A program made the position numbers and the translations under genes. 64,000 nt of DNA from JAAFHB01 sp963677935 (GTDB lineage Bacteria > Bacteroidota > Bacteroidia > Bacteroidales > Prolixibacteraceae). Under the pieces are notes generated by a model, which was not told the DNA's origin, searched no databases, and saw only the letters and a program-made list of their open reading frames with translations. The stretch lies in the NCBI GenBank assembly GCA_963677935.2, contig CAXXEH010000003.1, forward strand, positions 3,720,001 to 3,784,000, in the 5' to 3' direction. Of the stretch, positions 28,028 to 37,266 are shown in pieces; the stretch's first letter is position 1; each line of letters starts with the position of its first letter.

Positions 28028-31000
28028 TTAAAAAGTAAAGCCAACTTTAAATCCAATAGGAACAAACCCAGGTTCTGCATTGTATCTTTCCATACCTTGT
28101 CTGAAACTGCTTCCATCAGCTTCGTATGCCCTTTCAGGATCTATTCCAAAACCGGATGCTTTAGTCCATAACATGATATTCCGGCTATAAATAGATAAAT
28201 TCACATCCTCCATCCCAATTTTTTGGGAAATACTTCTGGGCAATCTATAACTTAACGAAATTTCTCTTAATTTCACATAATCCGCATCAAGAAGGCTTGT
28301 TTCTCCAATATCCCATGGCCAGCAACCAACATAAGGAACAATTGTGGTTCCTACATTCCCCAGATTTTCTTGTTCTAAAATAAATTTCCCGCTTGTATCG
28401 TAATGCCCTTGTACACCAGGGGCAAAAGTGCCATCGTGAACCGAGTAGCCACTGAAGGTTTCAGCGAATCCGCCATATTCGGGGGTCGGGCCTCCAACCG
28501 GCCTTAAATGGTTCCCCAAAAGTAACTGATCTTTATTTGCAAGGACCCAGTCACGAAGCGCCGGTCCTAACTGGCCGCCTAAGGTACCAGGATTCACCAA
28601 TTGATCGAGCCAGGTTTGGGTAATTACCCCTTCCGAGAAATAGGTATACGTTTGCGATACATACTGACCACCTGATCTCCAGTCGAAAGTCATGTTCAAA
28701 GTGAAATTCTTATAGCTAACTGAGGATTGTAATCCCATGATAAAATCGGGATTGTAATTTCCGACCTTTGAGTATTCCTCTTCTCCCTGCCATTCGGCGT
28801 CAAACCCGTAACCAATGATTGGAAATCCATAGTATTGAGAAGTTTTATCGGTTACCCTTTGAATTTTTCGTGCATATAAGTTGCCCACCAATCCATCATG
28901 TGTAGCGTCTTTAACATAACCGATATTTTTAACTTTGGAGCCTTCCCAGAATTGAATAAATTCCACATTATCTGTCAATTCCAGAAGCTTTGTTTCATTT
29001 TTGGTGAAATTTAAATTCAGGTCCCAGGACCAATCCTTCGTTTTAATTGGCGTAGCTCCCAATAAAAATTCGACCCCTTTACTTTCAAGCAACCCGGCAT
29101 TAATCAGAACGCCGCTAAATCCTGTTGAAGCTGCTAAGGGAACGCCTAAGATTTGATTTCTGTTTTCTTTTTGATAATAGGTTCCTTCAAAACGTAACCG
29201 GTTTTCGAACATTTTAAGATCTGTACCAAACTCAAAGGATGTTGCCTGTTCCGGTAACAGGTTCGGACTCTGTAAACTACCTGGTTTTCCCAGCCTGGCT
29301 GCATCTCCCCATTGGCCTGCATCATAGTATGTTGAAGTCAGCTGGTAAGGCGAAGTGTCGTTACCTACCTGTGCCCAACCACCTCTGATTTTTAACATAT
29401 TCACTTTTGGCCCCAGGTTAAATATTTTATCAACCATAACACTCAGCGAAGTTGAAGGGTAAAAGTAGGAGCGGTTTGCAGCCGGTAAGGTACTTGACCA
29501 ATCATTTCTGGCCGTTAAGTCAAGATAGGCAATATCTTTCCAACCCAAATTAGCCATTGCATAAACACTGTTAATCGCTTTCTGGCTCCTCCCATTACTG
29601 TATTCCAATGCGCCTGAACTAATATTCTGAACTGTAAATACATTTGGAGTTATTAGTCCTACTCCTTTTTTTGATGAATTACTTATACTTGAGCCTTTGG
29701 AATAGAGAAGGTTGCCTCCAAGTGAAGCTTTCAGGGAGAAATCGGTCCAGTTTTTAGTATAGGTAGCAAGCATATCCATATTCCGTTCAAGACCATTGCT
29801 GGTTACGATACCATAAGCGCCATTGTTTGGTTCTTTACTGTAACCGCCTGGAGCCATTTTGGTTTCGCGAACTTCATCTGTTTTGTTCAATGTATATCGC
29901 CCCATTATATTAAAGGCGGGTGAAATTTCCCAGTTTGCAACAACATTCCCGGAGAGATGGTAACGGTTGAAGCTGTTGTTGATTTCATTAGCTATGAAAT
30001 ATGGATTATCATATTGTAATCCAATTTTTTTAACATCACTTCCTGTGCCATAATCCTTTAATCTCCGGATATCAATTTCGGTTGGACTAATGTATGCCCA
30101 TTGCAACGGGTTTGCTCCTACATTGGTCGCAGGCCTGTTCTTGGCCCAGTTATTCGCGAAGTTAATGTCGGTACTGATCGTAAGATTTTTACGCACTTTC
30201 GAAGATGCAGATAGCGTAAAGTTATTTTTATTCAAATCGGAATTTGGAACTATTCCACTGTGGGTCATATTGGTCAACCCAATCCGATAGTTTGACGTTG
30301 CATTACTACTCGAAATAGAAGCGCCATTGGTAGTTGTAAATGCGTAGTCGTTTATAAAGTTTTTGAAATTGTTGGGATGAGAGACCAATTCGGTGGGAAC
30401 AGGAACGCCGTTTGCATCTTTTGGTCCATCCCATTGTACGGCCCAATAACCTTTGTCGAGTTCAGGACCAGCGCCAGCCGGTTGGTCATAATTAATCGGG
30501 GGCAGTATGCCACCTGTATCTTCCGGTCTGTAGGAGAATCCGCCGGTGGCAAATTTATTCTGGATATTAAGGAAACGAGCAGGGATATCAAAAACCGTAT
30601 TGGATGTCACCGATACCTTCATTCCATCTTTACCTTTTGCTTTTTTTGTTGTTACAAGAACAACGCCATTGCCGGCACGGGTTCCATATAAGGCGGCGGC
30701 GCTGGGGCCTTTTAATATGGTGATATTCTCAATGCTCTCAGGATCGAGATCGGAAATAGTATTACCATAGTCGACCCTGTTGTCGAAACCAAATCCTCCA
30801 ACATTATTGACAGTATTCGACATTGGAACCCCATCAACAACAAAAAGTGGCTGATTATCCGTTGTCATTGAGGTCGCGCCCCTGATAACCATGCTGACAG
30901 TAGAGCCTGTACCTCCGGTTGAATTGATGGTGACACCCGAAACTTTACCTGCAAGTGAATTCAATAAATTCTCATGTACAACCCTTGTTAACTCCTCACC

Positions 31001-31462
31001 ACTAACTTTGCCAATGGAAAAACCTAACGATTTTTCTTCCCGTTTTATACCCAAAGCGGTAACAACGACCTCCCCAACTTCAACAGTGGTTGGAGCCAAA
31101 GTAATATTTATGACCTTTCTACCGTTTACTGCAATTTCCTGAGTTTGCATCCCTACAAAAGAAATTGTGAGGGTAGACTGTGCATTTGGAACTGTAATCG
31201 TGTACTTACCTTCAAAATCGGACACAACACCATTTGTGGTTCCTTTTACAACAACAGTTGCCCCTGGTAAGCTGCTGTTATCAGCGCCTGAAGTTATTTT
31301 ACCGGAAATAACAATCCCCTGTTGGGCTTCCGAAATATTTGGCGAATCTTTCTGCCCAGGCATTCCGAAACTAGTCCATGCTGTTCCAAAAAGCAATGTT
31401 ATGGCTAATAGTACATTAACTAATTGCCTGGCTAATTTTCTATCTATGAGTTTATATTTCAT
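28028..31462 (-). CDS. SusC/RagA-type TonB-dependent outer-membrane transporter
   Basis: A 1144-residue transporter. After the signal peptide (about 1-34) comes a CarboxypepD-regulatory-like domain (about 48-125: GKITSGADNSSLPGATV, VVKGTTNGVVSDFEGKYTI). Next are a TonB-box-like stretch (VEVGEVVVTALGIKR) and the plug (SLAGKVSGV, LFVVDGVPM, ILKGPSAAALYGTRAGNGV). The rest is a beta-barrel ending in aromatic FKVGFTF. There is no N-terminal STN signalling domain, so it is unlikely to signal through an anti-sigma factor. It imports oligosaccharides using TonB-derived energy together with SusD. It lies between a PKD lipoprotein gene (upstream, 62 bases) and susD (12 bases). Confidence 0.95.
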   Translation of the reverse strand: MKYKLIDRKLARQLVNVLLAITLLFGTAWTSFGMPGQKDSPNISEAQQGIVISGKITSGADNSSLPGATVVVKGTTNGVVSDFEGKYTITVPNAQSTLTISFVGMQTQEIAVNGRKVINITLAPTTVEVGEVVVTALGIKREEKSLGFSIGKVSGEELTRVVHENLLNSLAGKVSGVTINSTGGTGSTVSMVIRGATSMTTDNQPLFVVDGVPMSNTVNNVGGFGFDNRVDYGNTISDLDPESIENITILKGPSAAALYGTRAGNGVVLVTTKKAKGKDGMKVSVTSNTVFDIPARFLNIQNKFATGGFSYRPEDTGGILPPINYDQPAGAGPELDKGYWAVQWDGPKDANGVPVPTELVSHPNNFKNFINDYAFTTTNGASISSSNATSNYRIGLTNMTHSGIVPNSDLNKNNFTLSASSKVRKNLTISTDINFANNWAKNRPATNVGANPLQWAYISPTEIDIRRLKDYGTGSDVKKIGLQYDNPYFIANEINNSFNRYHLSGNVVANWEISPAFNIMGRYTLNKTDEVRETKMAPGGYSKEPNNGAYGIVTSNGLERNMDMLATYTKNWTDFSLKASLGGNLLYSKGSSISNSSKKGVGLITPNVFTVQNISSGALEYSNGRSQKAINSVYAMANLGWKDIAYLDLTARNDWSSTLPAANRSYFYPSTSLSVMVDKIFNLGPKVNMLKIRGGWAQVGNDTSPYQLTSTYYDAGQWGDAARLGKPGSLQSPNLLPEQATSFEFGTDLKMFENRLRFEGTYYQKENRNQILGVPLAASTGFSGVLINAGLLESKGVEFLLGATPIKTKDWSWDLNLNFTKNETKLLELTDNVEFIQFWEGSKVKNIGYVKDATHDGLVGNLYARKIQRVTDKTSQYYGFPIIGYGFDAEWQGEEEYSKVGNYNPDFIMGLQSSVSYKNFTLNMTFDWRSGGQYVSQTYTYFSEGVITQTWLDQLVNPGTLGGQLGPALRDWVLANKDQLLLGNHLRPVGGPTPEYGGFAETFSGYSVHDGTFAPGVQGHYDTSGKFILEQENLGNVGTTIVPYVGCWPWDIGETSLLDADYVKLREISLSYRLPRSISQKIGMEDVNLSIYSRNIMLWTKASGFGIDPERAYEADGSSFRQGMERYNAEPGFVPIGFKVGFTF

Positions 31463-31524
31463 AATTATTGACTATGCTAGTTTTAAATATAATGATCATT
31501 ATTTTCTGTTTGTTACCTGTTTAG

Positions 31525-32484
31525 TTAATCCACCACTTCAAATGTAAGAATAAGCGCTGTTGTATTCAGCGGATAATAAGTGGGATGCAGGGCAGCAAAC
31601 ATTACGACCTTCATGGTTCTATCGGTAATTTCCTTAACAATAATTTTTCTCTGCTTATCCATGAAGCCAAGAAATTCGGTTCCGGAAAAATTCAAAGTGC
31701 TGACACCTTTATAGGTAACTACAAAATTAGGAGGTCCGTACACTGAACCGATAGCCAGATCCTCCTTTTGAACATAGGTAAAAGTTGCGCCTGCCTCAGG
31801 GGTATATTTTGCGTTACAAAGTGGAAAATCCGACTCCGAGGACATTTTAACAATACCTGCTCCTCCGTTCGTTTTTAGCTGATGCACTATTCCTCCAAAC
31901 GCAGCTTTATCGGCTTTAACATCATGTCCATACTTTCCGTCAAAAAAGAAGGTATAAGTATCATCATAGGCTTCCCCAAGATTCAGGTAAAGTCCAAATG
32001 CTCCCGTCGGAAGTGGTGTGATATCAGGATCCATTGTAGTCAAATTTGCATCTGAAGTGGCCAGATAATCACCATGTGTAGAATGATCTGCACTTAATTT
32101 CCAGGTCTTTCCTTTATAATTAGGATCGGTATGGTCTCCGGTCAGAAGAGCATACGGAGTAAGCGCAATCGCTAATTTGATCTCTTTCACTACACTCGCA
32201 CCTGCAGCATCTTTAGCGGTTAAGGTTGCCTTGTAATATCCACCATCCGCATAAACATGGACCGGATCTTTTTCGGTACTGGTTTTCCCGTCACCAAAAT
32301 CCCAAGCCCAAGTAACAGCGCTATGGGTCAATGCAGTAAATGCCACTTGTTTATCCACAACGCTTTTAAAAATTTCTGCCGAAAGTGGAAATGTCAATTG
32401 GCCTTTCTCTTTAGTACATGAAGACAAGATAAAAGTCATCATCACTGTAAAGATCAAAAAGGGTAAATTTAATTTTTGTTTCAT
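31525..32484 (-). CDS. PKD-domain surface lipoprotein, first gene of the left PUL
   Basis: A 319-residue lipoprotein (signal ends ILSSC, Cys23). Residues about 35-105 form a PKD domain with its hallmark WDFGDG followed by YADGGYYKATLT. The rest (about 110-319) is a beta-rich module without recognised catalytic residues, with many aromatic and Asp residues (YLNLGEAYDDTYTFFFDGKYG). Such proteins act as surface glycan-binding accessories in the position of SusE/SusF. Here the gene comes before SusC, whereas accessory binders usually follow SusD. It begins the long minus-strand run and so probably has the promoter for the locus directly upstream. Confidence 0.82.
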   Translation of the reverse strand: MKQKLNLPFLIFTVMMTFILSSCTKEKGQLTFPLSAEIFKSVVDKQVAFTALTHSAVTWAWDFGDGKTSTEKDPVHVYADGGYYKATLTAKDAAGASVVKEIKLAIALTPYALLTGDHTDPNYKGKTWKLSADHSTHGDYLATSDANLTTMDPDITPLPTGAFGLYLNLGEAYDDTYTFFFDGKYGHDVKADKAAFGGIVHQLKTNGGAGIVKMSSESDFPLCNAKYTPEAGATFTYVQKEDLAIGSVYGPPNFVVTYKGVSTLNFSGTEFLGFMDKQRKIIVKEITDRTMKVVMFAALHPTYYPLNTTALILTFEVVD

Positions 32485-32933
32485 AGTTAAATAGATTGTT
32501 GTTGATTTGACATATTGATATAAACTTAAATTAATATTATTTTTTAATGAATATTATGAAATCTTAACAAGTAATCATTTCATTTGGTTCAATCGAAATC
32601 AATTTTTCAGAATTAATTACAAAGATTTTATGGAAATGGAAAATAATAACGTAGTCGATTTTTGAAATTAGCCAGGTCACAACCCCTTACTGGGGGCAAT
32701 AACAATTGTAAAGTTATTTGAAATAAATTAAAATGACTTGTGTTATTTTAATAATTATGCATAGAAATTTAACTTTGACCTCCCAATTATTTTGATAATT
32801 AACCACGCTAAATTGTTATAGCAAAACTGAAAACTTCAATATACCGTTACTTATTGAAAGATATTTTCTCAATTTGTGTATGCAGCGCCATAAAAATTTT
32901 ACTTTTGATCTTTAATCTTACAGAACTGATTCT
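32485..32933. other. Divergent AT-rich intergenic region with candidate promoters
   Basis: These 449 bases separate the PKD lipoprotein gene (leftward) from the CPBP gene (rightward). No open frame with coding character was seen. Two plus-strand matches to the Bacteroidota -7 box TAnnTTTG are present: TAACTTTG (32770-32777) and TACTTTTG (32900-32907). The second has a TTTG at 32873-32876, a few bases farther than the usual -33 spacing, and lies 27 bases before the CPBP start codon. No convincing leftward promoter was found. Confidence 0.5.
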
Positions 32934-34115
32934 ATGAAAATCACAAGTGAATTGCTCCGTGAAATAAAAAAAAGTGCCGTCTGGACTGCACTTCTGACCC
33001 TTTTATTTCTCCTGTTCTACTCCAAAACCAGTACCCTGAACGATATAGTTATTGCGCTGCCATTCTTCATTGTACTTTATTATAGTTTCTTTTCAATAGG
33101 GAGAGATGGAGTCTCTACCACCCTGAGGCAGTGGATCGGTTCTGATGTTAAAAAAATGATAGTCCTCCCGGCATCTCTTTTGATCCTCTACATCATTTAT
33201 GTATTAATCAATGGACAAAGTCCATATCGGGGTGCACTTGCCCTTATCCCCTACCTGATCTTTTTTCCGCTTTTAGTCTTCGCTTATAGCCGACGAAAGA
33301 TTAAAAAGGTGAACTGGATGGATTTTACCGCCTTTGTTCTATACCTCCTTCCGACGCTTTTTTTGGAAGTCAAACCGGCAGGAAACCTCCCTTTTAACGG
33401 CAATGATTTTGAATCAATCTTCAGGATTAGCATGATCCTTACAGCAGTTTATGCCTTTGCCACCATCCGGGGAATAACGGATGTCGGGTTTTATCCTGTT
33501 TTTAATATGAAGTATCTGTGGATCGCAATTTGGGTATGGTTTGTGTTCTACCTGTTTGTTGTGATCGTGGGATATAACGTCAATTTTATAAAATTTGTGG
33601 GTCATGAACTGATTGATAAGGCCTTACTCTATAAAATAGCACTTGCATTGATTGCTACCTTTTTTCACACCGCAATTTTCGAAGAGCTCTTTTTCAGAGG
33701 GATTCTGCTCAATATGCTGACAAAAAGAATCGGACAGTCGAAGTCATGGAAAATTTTCTGGTATTGGGGGCTTGCCGCTTCAATTCCACTTGCTTTGCTT
33801 GTTGGATACACTTTAAAGGGTGGGATGCAATGGTTTCCTGCCTTGATGACCATTTTGCTCTTTACTGCAGCCTTTTTTATTGAAAGGGGAAATAAACAGA
33901 AATCCGGAGTTTATACCGGTCTTGCAATTACCAGCACAATATTCGGATTGGTTCATTACCATTCTCATGCAATTATCTATATCGGGTTTGCTTGTATTGC
34001 CGGGTGGGCCTATGGATATACCTATCTTAAAACCAAAAATGTCTTTTACAGTGCGATTGTGCATACATTAGTTAATTGCTCAGTTTTGATTTTTGGATTG
34101 GAGTTTATAAAATAA
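32934..34115 (+). CDS. CPBP family intramembrane metalloprotease
   Basis: A 393-residue polytopic membrane protein with about eight to ten hydrophobic segments. The CPBP (Abi) motifs are present: EELFFRG at 250-256 (motif EExxxR), FGLVHYHSH near 340, and SAIVHTLVN near 380, which supply the Glu and His residues for metal-dependent proteolysis in the membrane. Bacterial members process signal or prenylated peptides or give self-immunity to bacteriocins; the natural substrate here is unknown. It is divergent from the left PUL. The GH31 gene follows after 32 bases and is probably co-transcribed, an unusual pairing. Confidence 0.88.
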   Translation: MKITSELLREIKKSAVWTALLTLLFLLFYSKTSTLNDIVIALPFFIVLYYSFFSIGRDGVSTTLRQWIGSDVKKMIVLPASLLILYIIYVLINGQSPYRGALALIPYLIFFPLLVFAYSRRKIKKVNWMDFTAFVLYLLPTLFLEVKPAGNLPFNGNDFESIFRISMILTAVYAFATIRGITDVGFYPVFNMKYLWIAIWVWFVFYLFVVIVGYNVNFIKFVGHELIDKALLYKIALALIATFFHTAIFEELFFRGILLNMLTKRIGQSKSWKIFWYWGLAASIPLALLVGYTLKGGMQWFPALMTILLFTAAFFIERGNKQKSGVYTGLAITSTIFGLVHYHSHAIIYIGFACIAGWAYGYTYLKTKNVFYSAIVHTLVNCSVLIFGLEFIK

Positions 34116-34147
34116 TCAAATTAATTCCTGACAATCACAACAACATT

Positions 34148-35935
34148 ATGTCGAAATCATCAAGGATCCGCAAAATTCTGAAACATTTGGTGGTCATCTT
34201 ATCCGTTTTATCGCTGATTTACTATTTTGGCTTTGCCTACCCTTTCCGGGGAGTTCCTTTTAACGGACAACGCCATGGTAATCCGCCCCTTACTCCGGCC
34301 TGGGCTTTGGAATGCTGGCTTTGGGAAGATGATTATAACACAGCGCAGCGGGTGGATACCTTGCTTGAAGGTTATGCCAAATACGATATTCCGGTGCGGA
34401 CTGTCATATTGGACAGTCCGTGGAGCTTGCGTTATAACGACTTCATTGTTGATACCATTCGCTATCCCCATCCTGATGCCTGGTTTAAAAAACTTCAGGA
34501 TAACGGATATCGTGTGGTCTTGTGGATGACGACCATGGTAAACAGTCAAAGCCAGGATACCCGAATAGAGCAATCGAAACCATGGTTCGATGAGGCTAAA
34601 GAAAAAGGTTACCTGGCAGGTCATGGAGGCCAGATTAAATGGTGGAAAGGCAGGGGTGGATTTATCGATTATACCAACCCTGAAGCGATGAAATGGTGGC
34701 GCGGATTGCAGAAAAAAGTTTTCGATTATGGTATCGATGGTTGGAAACTGGATGGCACAGGCACACTCTTTTATACGCTGATTGGAGGTAAGGTTCCCCT
34801 TTTTTACAAATCGACCTTTAGCGGACTGATGACTACGCGCACTTATATGGATCATTATTACCGAGATGAATATTTTTATGGGTTGACACAGAATCCGGAA
34901 TTTGCAACTATGTCAAGGGGAATCGATCGGTGGTATCACCCTGAGGGATTTGCCCCGATTGATGCATCTCCGGTAAACTGGGTAGGAGATCAAAAACATA
35001 CCTGGGAATCTACGGGTAAGGTTACAGAGGAAGACCGGCAAAATAAAGATATCGCCATGGAGGGGATCGATGGAATTGAATTGGCGTTGAAGAATATCAT
35101 GGAAAGTGCCAGGGTTGGATACAATATAATTGGGTCTGATGTGGCAGGTTTCTCAGGAAAGATAATTCCTCCCCGTCTTTACATCCGCTGGACACAGTTT
35201 TCAACATTTTGTGGATTGTTCCTCAATGGTGGACATGGCGAGCGGGCATTATGGAAAAGGTCAAAACAGGAACTTGAGATAATCAGGAAATTCTCGTGGC
35301 TCCATACCGAATTGGTCCCCTATATGTACACCTATGTGGTAAGGGCGCATAAGGGTGGAGCATTGCTCCAGCACCCGGTTAAAGGCAAATATCACTATTT
35401 GTTCGGGGACGATTTTTTGGTTGCTCCCTATTATAAGGATGAGTTAAAGAATACAGTTACGCTACCAGCGGGTAAATGGAGGTATTTCTTCGACGATAAA
35501 GAGGTTATCCGGGGGCCGGTCACCTTCGATCGGGAGTTTCCGCTGGATGAATTCCCGGTTTATGTTCGTGAAGGGGCCATTGTACCAATGGATATTAAAC
35601 GCGATTATACGAAAATCGGCGATAAAAATTCAATGGGTTATCTGACCTTTCTGATCTACCCGGATGGTAAAAATGAATTTACTGTTGAACACCCTGACAA
35701 ATGCGGTAATACCTCTTTGCTGGTTGCAAATGATCCTAAGAAAATTTGTATTACTCTCGGGAACCAGCACAAGCCGCATATTCTGAACATTCATCTGGCT
35801 GAAAAACCAAGTCGGGTAGTACTGGATGATACAATTCTGTTAGATTCGGTGAATTATAATTTCGATTTTAAAAAGAGAAAACTTATTATAAAAACCGATG
35901 TATATCATACGGGAAATTACACAATTTTTAAGTAG
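34148..35935 (+). CDS. GH31 family alpha-glycosidase, membrane-anchored or exported
   Basis: Start set at the ATG at 34148, because the open frame from 34076 overlaps the CPBP gene and lacks an export signal. The 595-residue protein opens with a basic stretch and one hydrophobic segment (HLVVILSVLSLIYYFGF), a signal anchor or uncleaved signal. The barrel begins almost at once (TPAWALECWLWEDDYNT), so the usual GH31 N-terminal beta-sandwich is missing. The nucleophile is Asp202 in GWKLDGTG and the acid/base Asp331 in IIGSDVAGF. C-terminal sandwich domains follow (PVYVREGAIVPMD). GH31 enzymes cleave alpha-glucosides, alpha-xylosides, alpha-galactosides or sulfoquinovosides; specificity is not readable here. 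Confidence 0.85.
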   Translation: MSKSSRIRKILKHLVVILSVLSLIYYFGFAYPFRGVPFNGQRHGNPPLTPAWALECWLWEDDYNTAQRVDTLLEGYAKYDIPVRTVILDSPWSLRYNDFIVDTIRYPHPDAWFKKLQDNGYRVVLWMTTMVNSQSQDTRIEQSKPWFDEAKEKGYLAGHGGQIKWWKGRGGFIDYTNPEAMKWWRGLQKKVFDYGIDGWKLDGTGTLFYTLIGGKVPLFYKSTFSGLMTTRTYMDHYYRDEYFYGLTQNPEFATMSRGIDRWYHPEGFAPIDASPVNWVGDQKHTWESTGKVTEEDRQNKDIAMEGIDGIELALKNIMESARVGYNIIGSDVAGFSGKIIPPRLYIRWTQFSTFCGLFLNGGHGERALWKRSKQELEIIRKFSWLHTELVPYMYTYVVRAHKGGALLQHPVKGKYHYLFGDDFLVAPYYKDELKNTVTLPAGKWRYFFDDKEVIRGPVTFDREFPLDEFPVYVREGAIVPMDIKRDYTKIGDKNSMGYLTFLIYPDGKNEFTVEHPDKCGNTSLLVANDPKKICITLGNQHKPHILNIHLAEKPSRVVLDDTILLDSVNYNFDFKKRKLIIKTDVYHTGNYTIFK

Positions 35936-36008
35936 CCCAAAGGGGCGAAAACCGACCCCTTGAACTAATCCGGTAACTATTATTTGTAAAGATTTTTCCA
36001 ATGAGACT

Positions 36009-36040
36009 TTCTGATGAGTTGATGTAAAAGTATATATTTG
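36009..36040 (+). promoter_or_regulatory. Candidate promoter for the metal transporter gene
   Basis: TATATTTG at 36033-36040 is an exact match to the Bacteroidota -7 box TAnnTTTG. The -33 position holds only TTTCTG near 36008-36013, an imperfect match. It would give a leader of about 25 bases before the ATG at 36071. Confidence 0.4.
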
Positions 36041-36070
36041 TATTTATATTTACTCCGATAACTGATTTCA

Positions 36071-37033
36071 ATGATTACATTCCTGACCGGTTTTATTGCA
36101 AGCGTCGCCCATGTTGCGACAGGGCCCGATCACCTTGCAGCAGTTACCCCTTTAGCTATCGACAGCCGGAAGAAATCGTGGATCGTCGGATTGTTATGGG
36201 GGCTCGGACATACCATCGGGATGTTACTCATCGGACTTTTGTTTATTCTTTTCAAAGAACTTCTGCCAATTGATGCCATCTCAAAATACAGTGATACCGT
36301 CATCGGATTTTTGCTTATCGGGATAGGTAGTTGGGCTTTATTGAGAATCTATCTCCAACACTCGCATGGATATAAGCCACATACCCATTTTCACACGAGA
36401 CCATTTTTATATGCCCATATCCATAAACATGACCATCCTGCTCCACCTGTAGTTGATCATCATCCCCATCCGGAGCACCTTCATCTGCATGATCACGAAC
36501 ATACGACTACAGGAGAGCACGACTACACGACTACACGAACACATGAGCACACGACTACACGAACACATGAGCACACGACTACACGGGATCACGACTATAC
36601 GACAACACGACCATACGACGACACGACGGCACGACTACACGATCATGTGCAACCTCAAATAGAGGGATTTGTAGTACATGACAAGCATCCGGTTGATGCA
36701 GGACATCCACATGGTCATACCCATCATATAACTTTAAAGCAGAATGGCCTCTCTGCGCTGTTTATCGGAATTATTCATGGATTCGCGGGTTTCAGTCACC
36801 TTTTTGCCCTCCTGCCCTCACTGGCGCTACCAACGCTAATGGCTTCTCTTATTTATGTTTTTGCTTTTGCAACAGGTACAATACTGACGATGATTATTTT
36901 TGCATTTATTTTGGGACTGGTGGCATTCAGGTCAGAAGTAAAACAGCAGCAGGTATTCTTAAAATGGTTTTCATTTTCTGGAGCAGTCCTTGCCATTGCG
37001 ATAGGGATTTTGTGGATTTTTCATCCGTTTTGA
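36071..37033 (+). CDS. NicO/UreH-type membrane metal transporter with a long His-rich loop
   Basis: A 320-residue membrane protein with about six helices in two groups, separated by a soluble loop (about 98-235). The first helix carries HVATGPDHLAAV and the second GLGHTIG, the His/Asp signature of NicO, HupE/UreJ and UreH-type Ni/Co transporters. A matching motif IIHGFAGFSHL opens the second half. The loop is packed with His residues (HIHKHDHP, HHPHPEHLHLHDHEH, HPHGHTHH) and includes an 8-residue tandem repeat of type TTTRTHEH. Such loops bind nickel, cobalt or zinc. No nickel enzyme is nearby, so its physiological partner is not clear. It is transcribed alone, with repeats or weak hairpins on both sides. 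Confidence 0.82.
   Translation: MITFLTGFIASVAHVATGPDHLAAVTPLAIDSRKKSWIVGLLWGLGHTIGMLLIGLLFILFKELLPIDAISKYSDTVIGFLLIGIGSWALLRIYLQHSHGYKPHTHFHTRPFLYAHIHKHDHPAPPVVDHHPHPEHLHLHDHEHTTTGEHDYTTTRTHEHTTTRTHEHTTTRDHDYTTTRPYDDTTARLHDHVQPQIEGFVVHDKHPVDAGHPHGHTHHITLKQNGLSALFIGIIHGFAGFSHLFALLPSLALPTLMASLIYVFAFATGTILTMIIFAFILGLVAFRSEVKQQQVFLKWFSFSGAVLAIAIGILWIFHPF
36494..36646 (+). repeat. In-frame 24-base tandem repeat in the transporter loop
   Basis: About six units of 24 bases encode eight residues each (consensus TTT-R/G-x-H-x-H/Y, residues 142-192). Two adjacent units beginning at 36529 and 36553 are almost base-for-base identical; later units drift. The length is a multiple of three, so copy-number change would keep the frame. 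Open frames on other strands across this block are by-products. Confidence 0.85.
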
Positions 37034-37109
37034 AATTCATCCGGAATTTCGTTATTTGGATTAAACCCTTTGAGAAATAGGTTGTTTTTTTGATACTATA
37101 TTTATTTTT

Positions 37110-37221
37110 ACCACAATAGGCACAGTTGAACACAATAGCTCAATAAAAGTATCCGGATACTGACATTATTGGCAGTTCTTTATTAAAAAAACCTCATGTG
37201 CCCTACTGTGCCTAATGTGGT
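37110..37221. repeat. Inverted-repeat element of about 112 bases
   Basis: Outer arms ACCACAATAGGCACAGT (37110-37126) and ACTGTGCCTAATGTGGT (37205-37221) are inverted with one mismatch, enclosing about 78 bases without coding sequence. A related half-arm (CCTATTGTGTCTAATGTGGT) occurs at 11415-11434. It lies between the transporter gene and the phosphoesterase gene. Confidence 0.75.
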
Positions 37222-37266
37222 TTATTTCGCACCTAATATTAAACTATTATTGTTATAATATTGTCT

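Noticed and set aside
34076..34147. Earlier start for the GH31 gene
   Set aside because: It would overlap the CPBP coding end by 40 bases; the ATG at 34148 precedes the hydrophobic anchor.
34208..34855. Minus-strand open frame of 215 codons
   Set aside because: It lies wholly inside the GH31 gene, which has clear catalytic motifs; no recognisable protein pattern on the reverse strand.
35940..35961. Hairpin AAGGGG/CCCCTT after the GH31 gene as a terminator
   Set aside because: The stem is only six bases with a ten-base loop, and no T run follows.
36407..36662. Open frames on both strands across the His-rich block, and a CRISPR-like periodic pattern
   Set aside because: The 24-base units are contiguous, without spacers, and in frame with the transporter; the other frames are by-products of the repeat.
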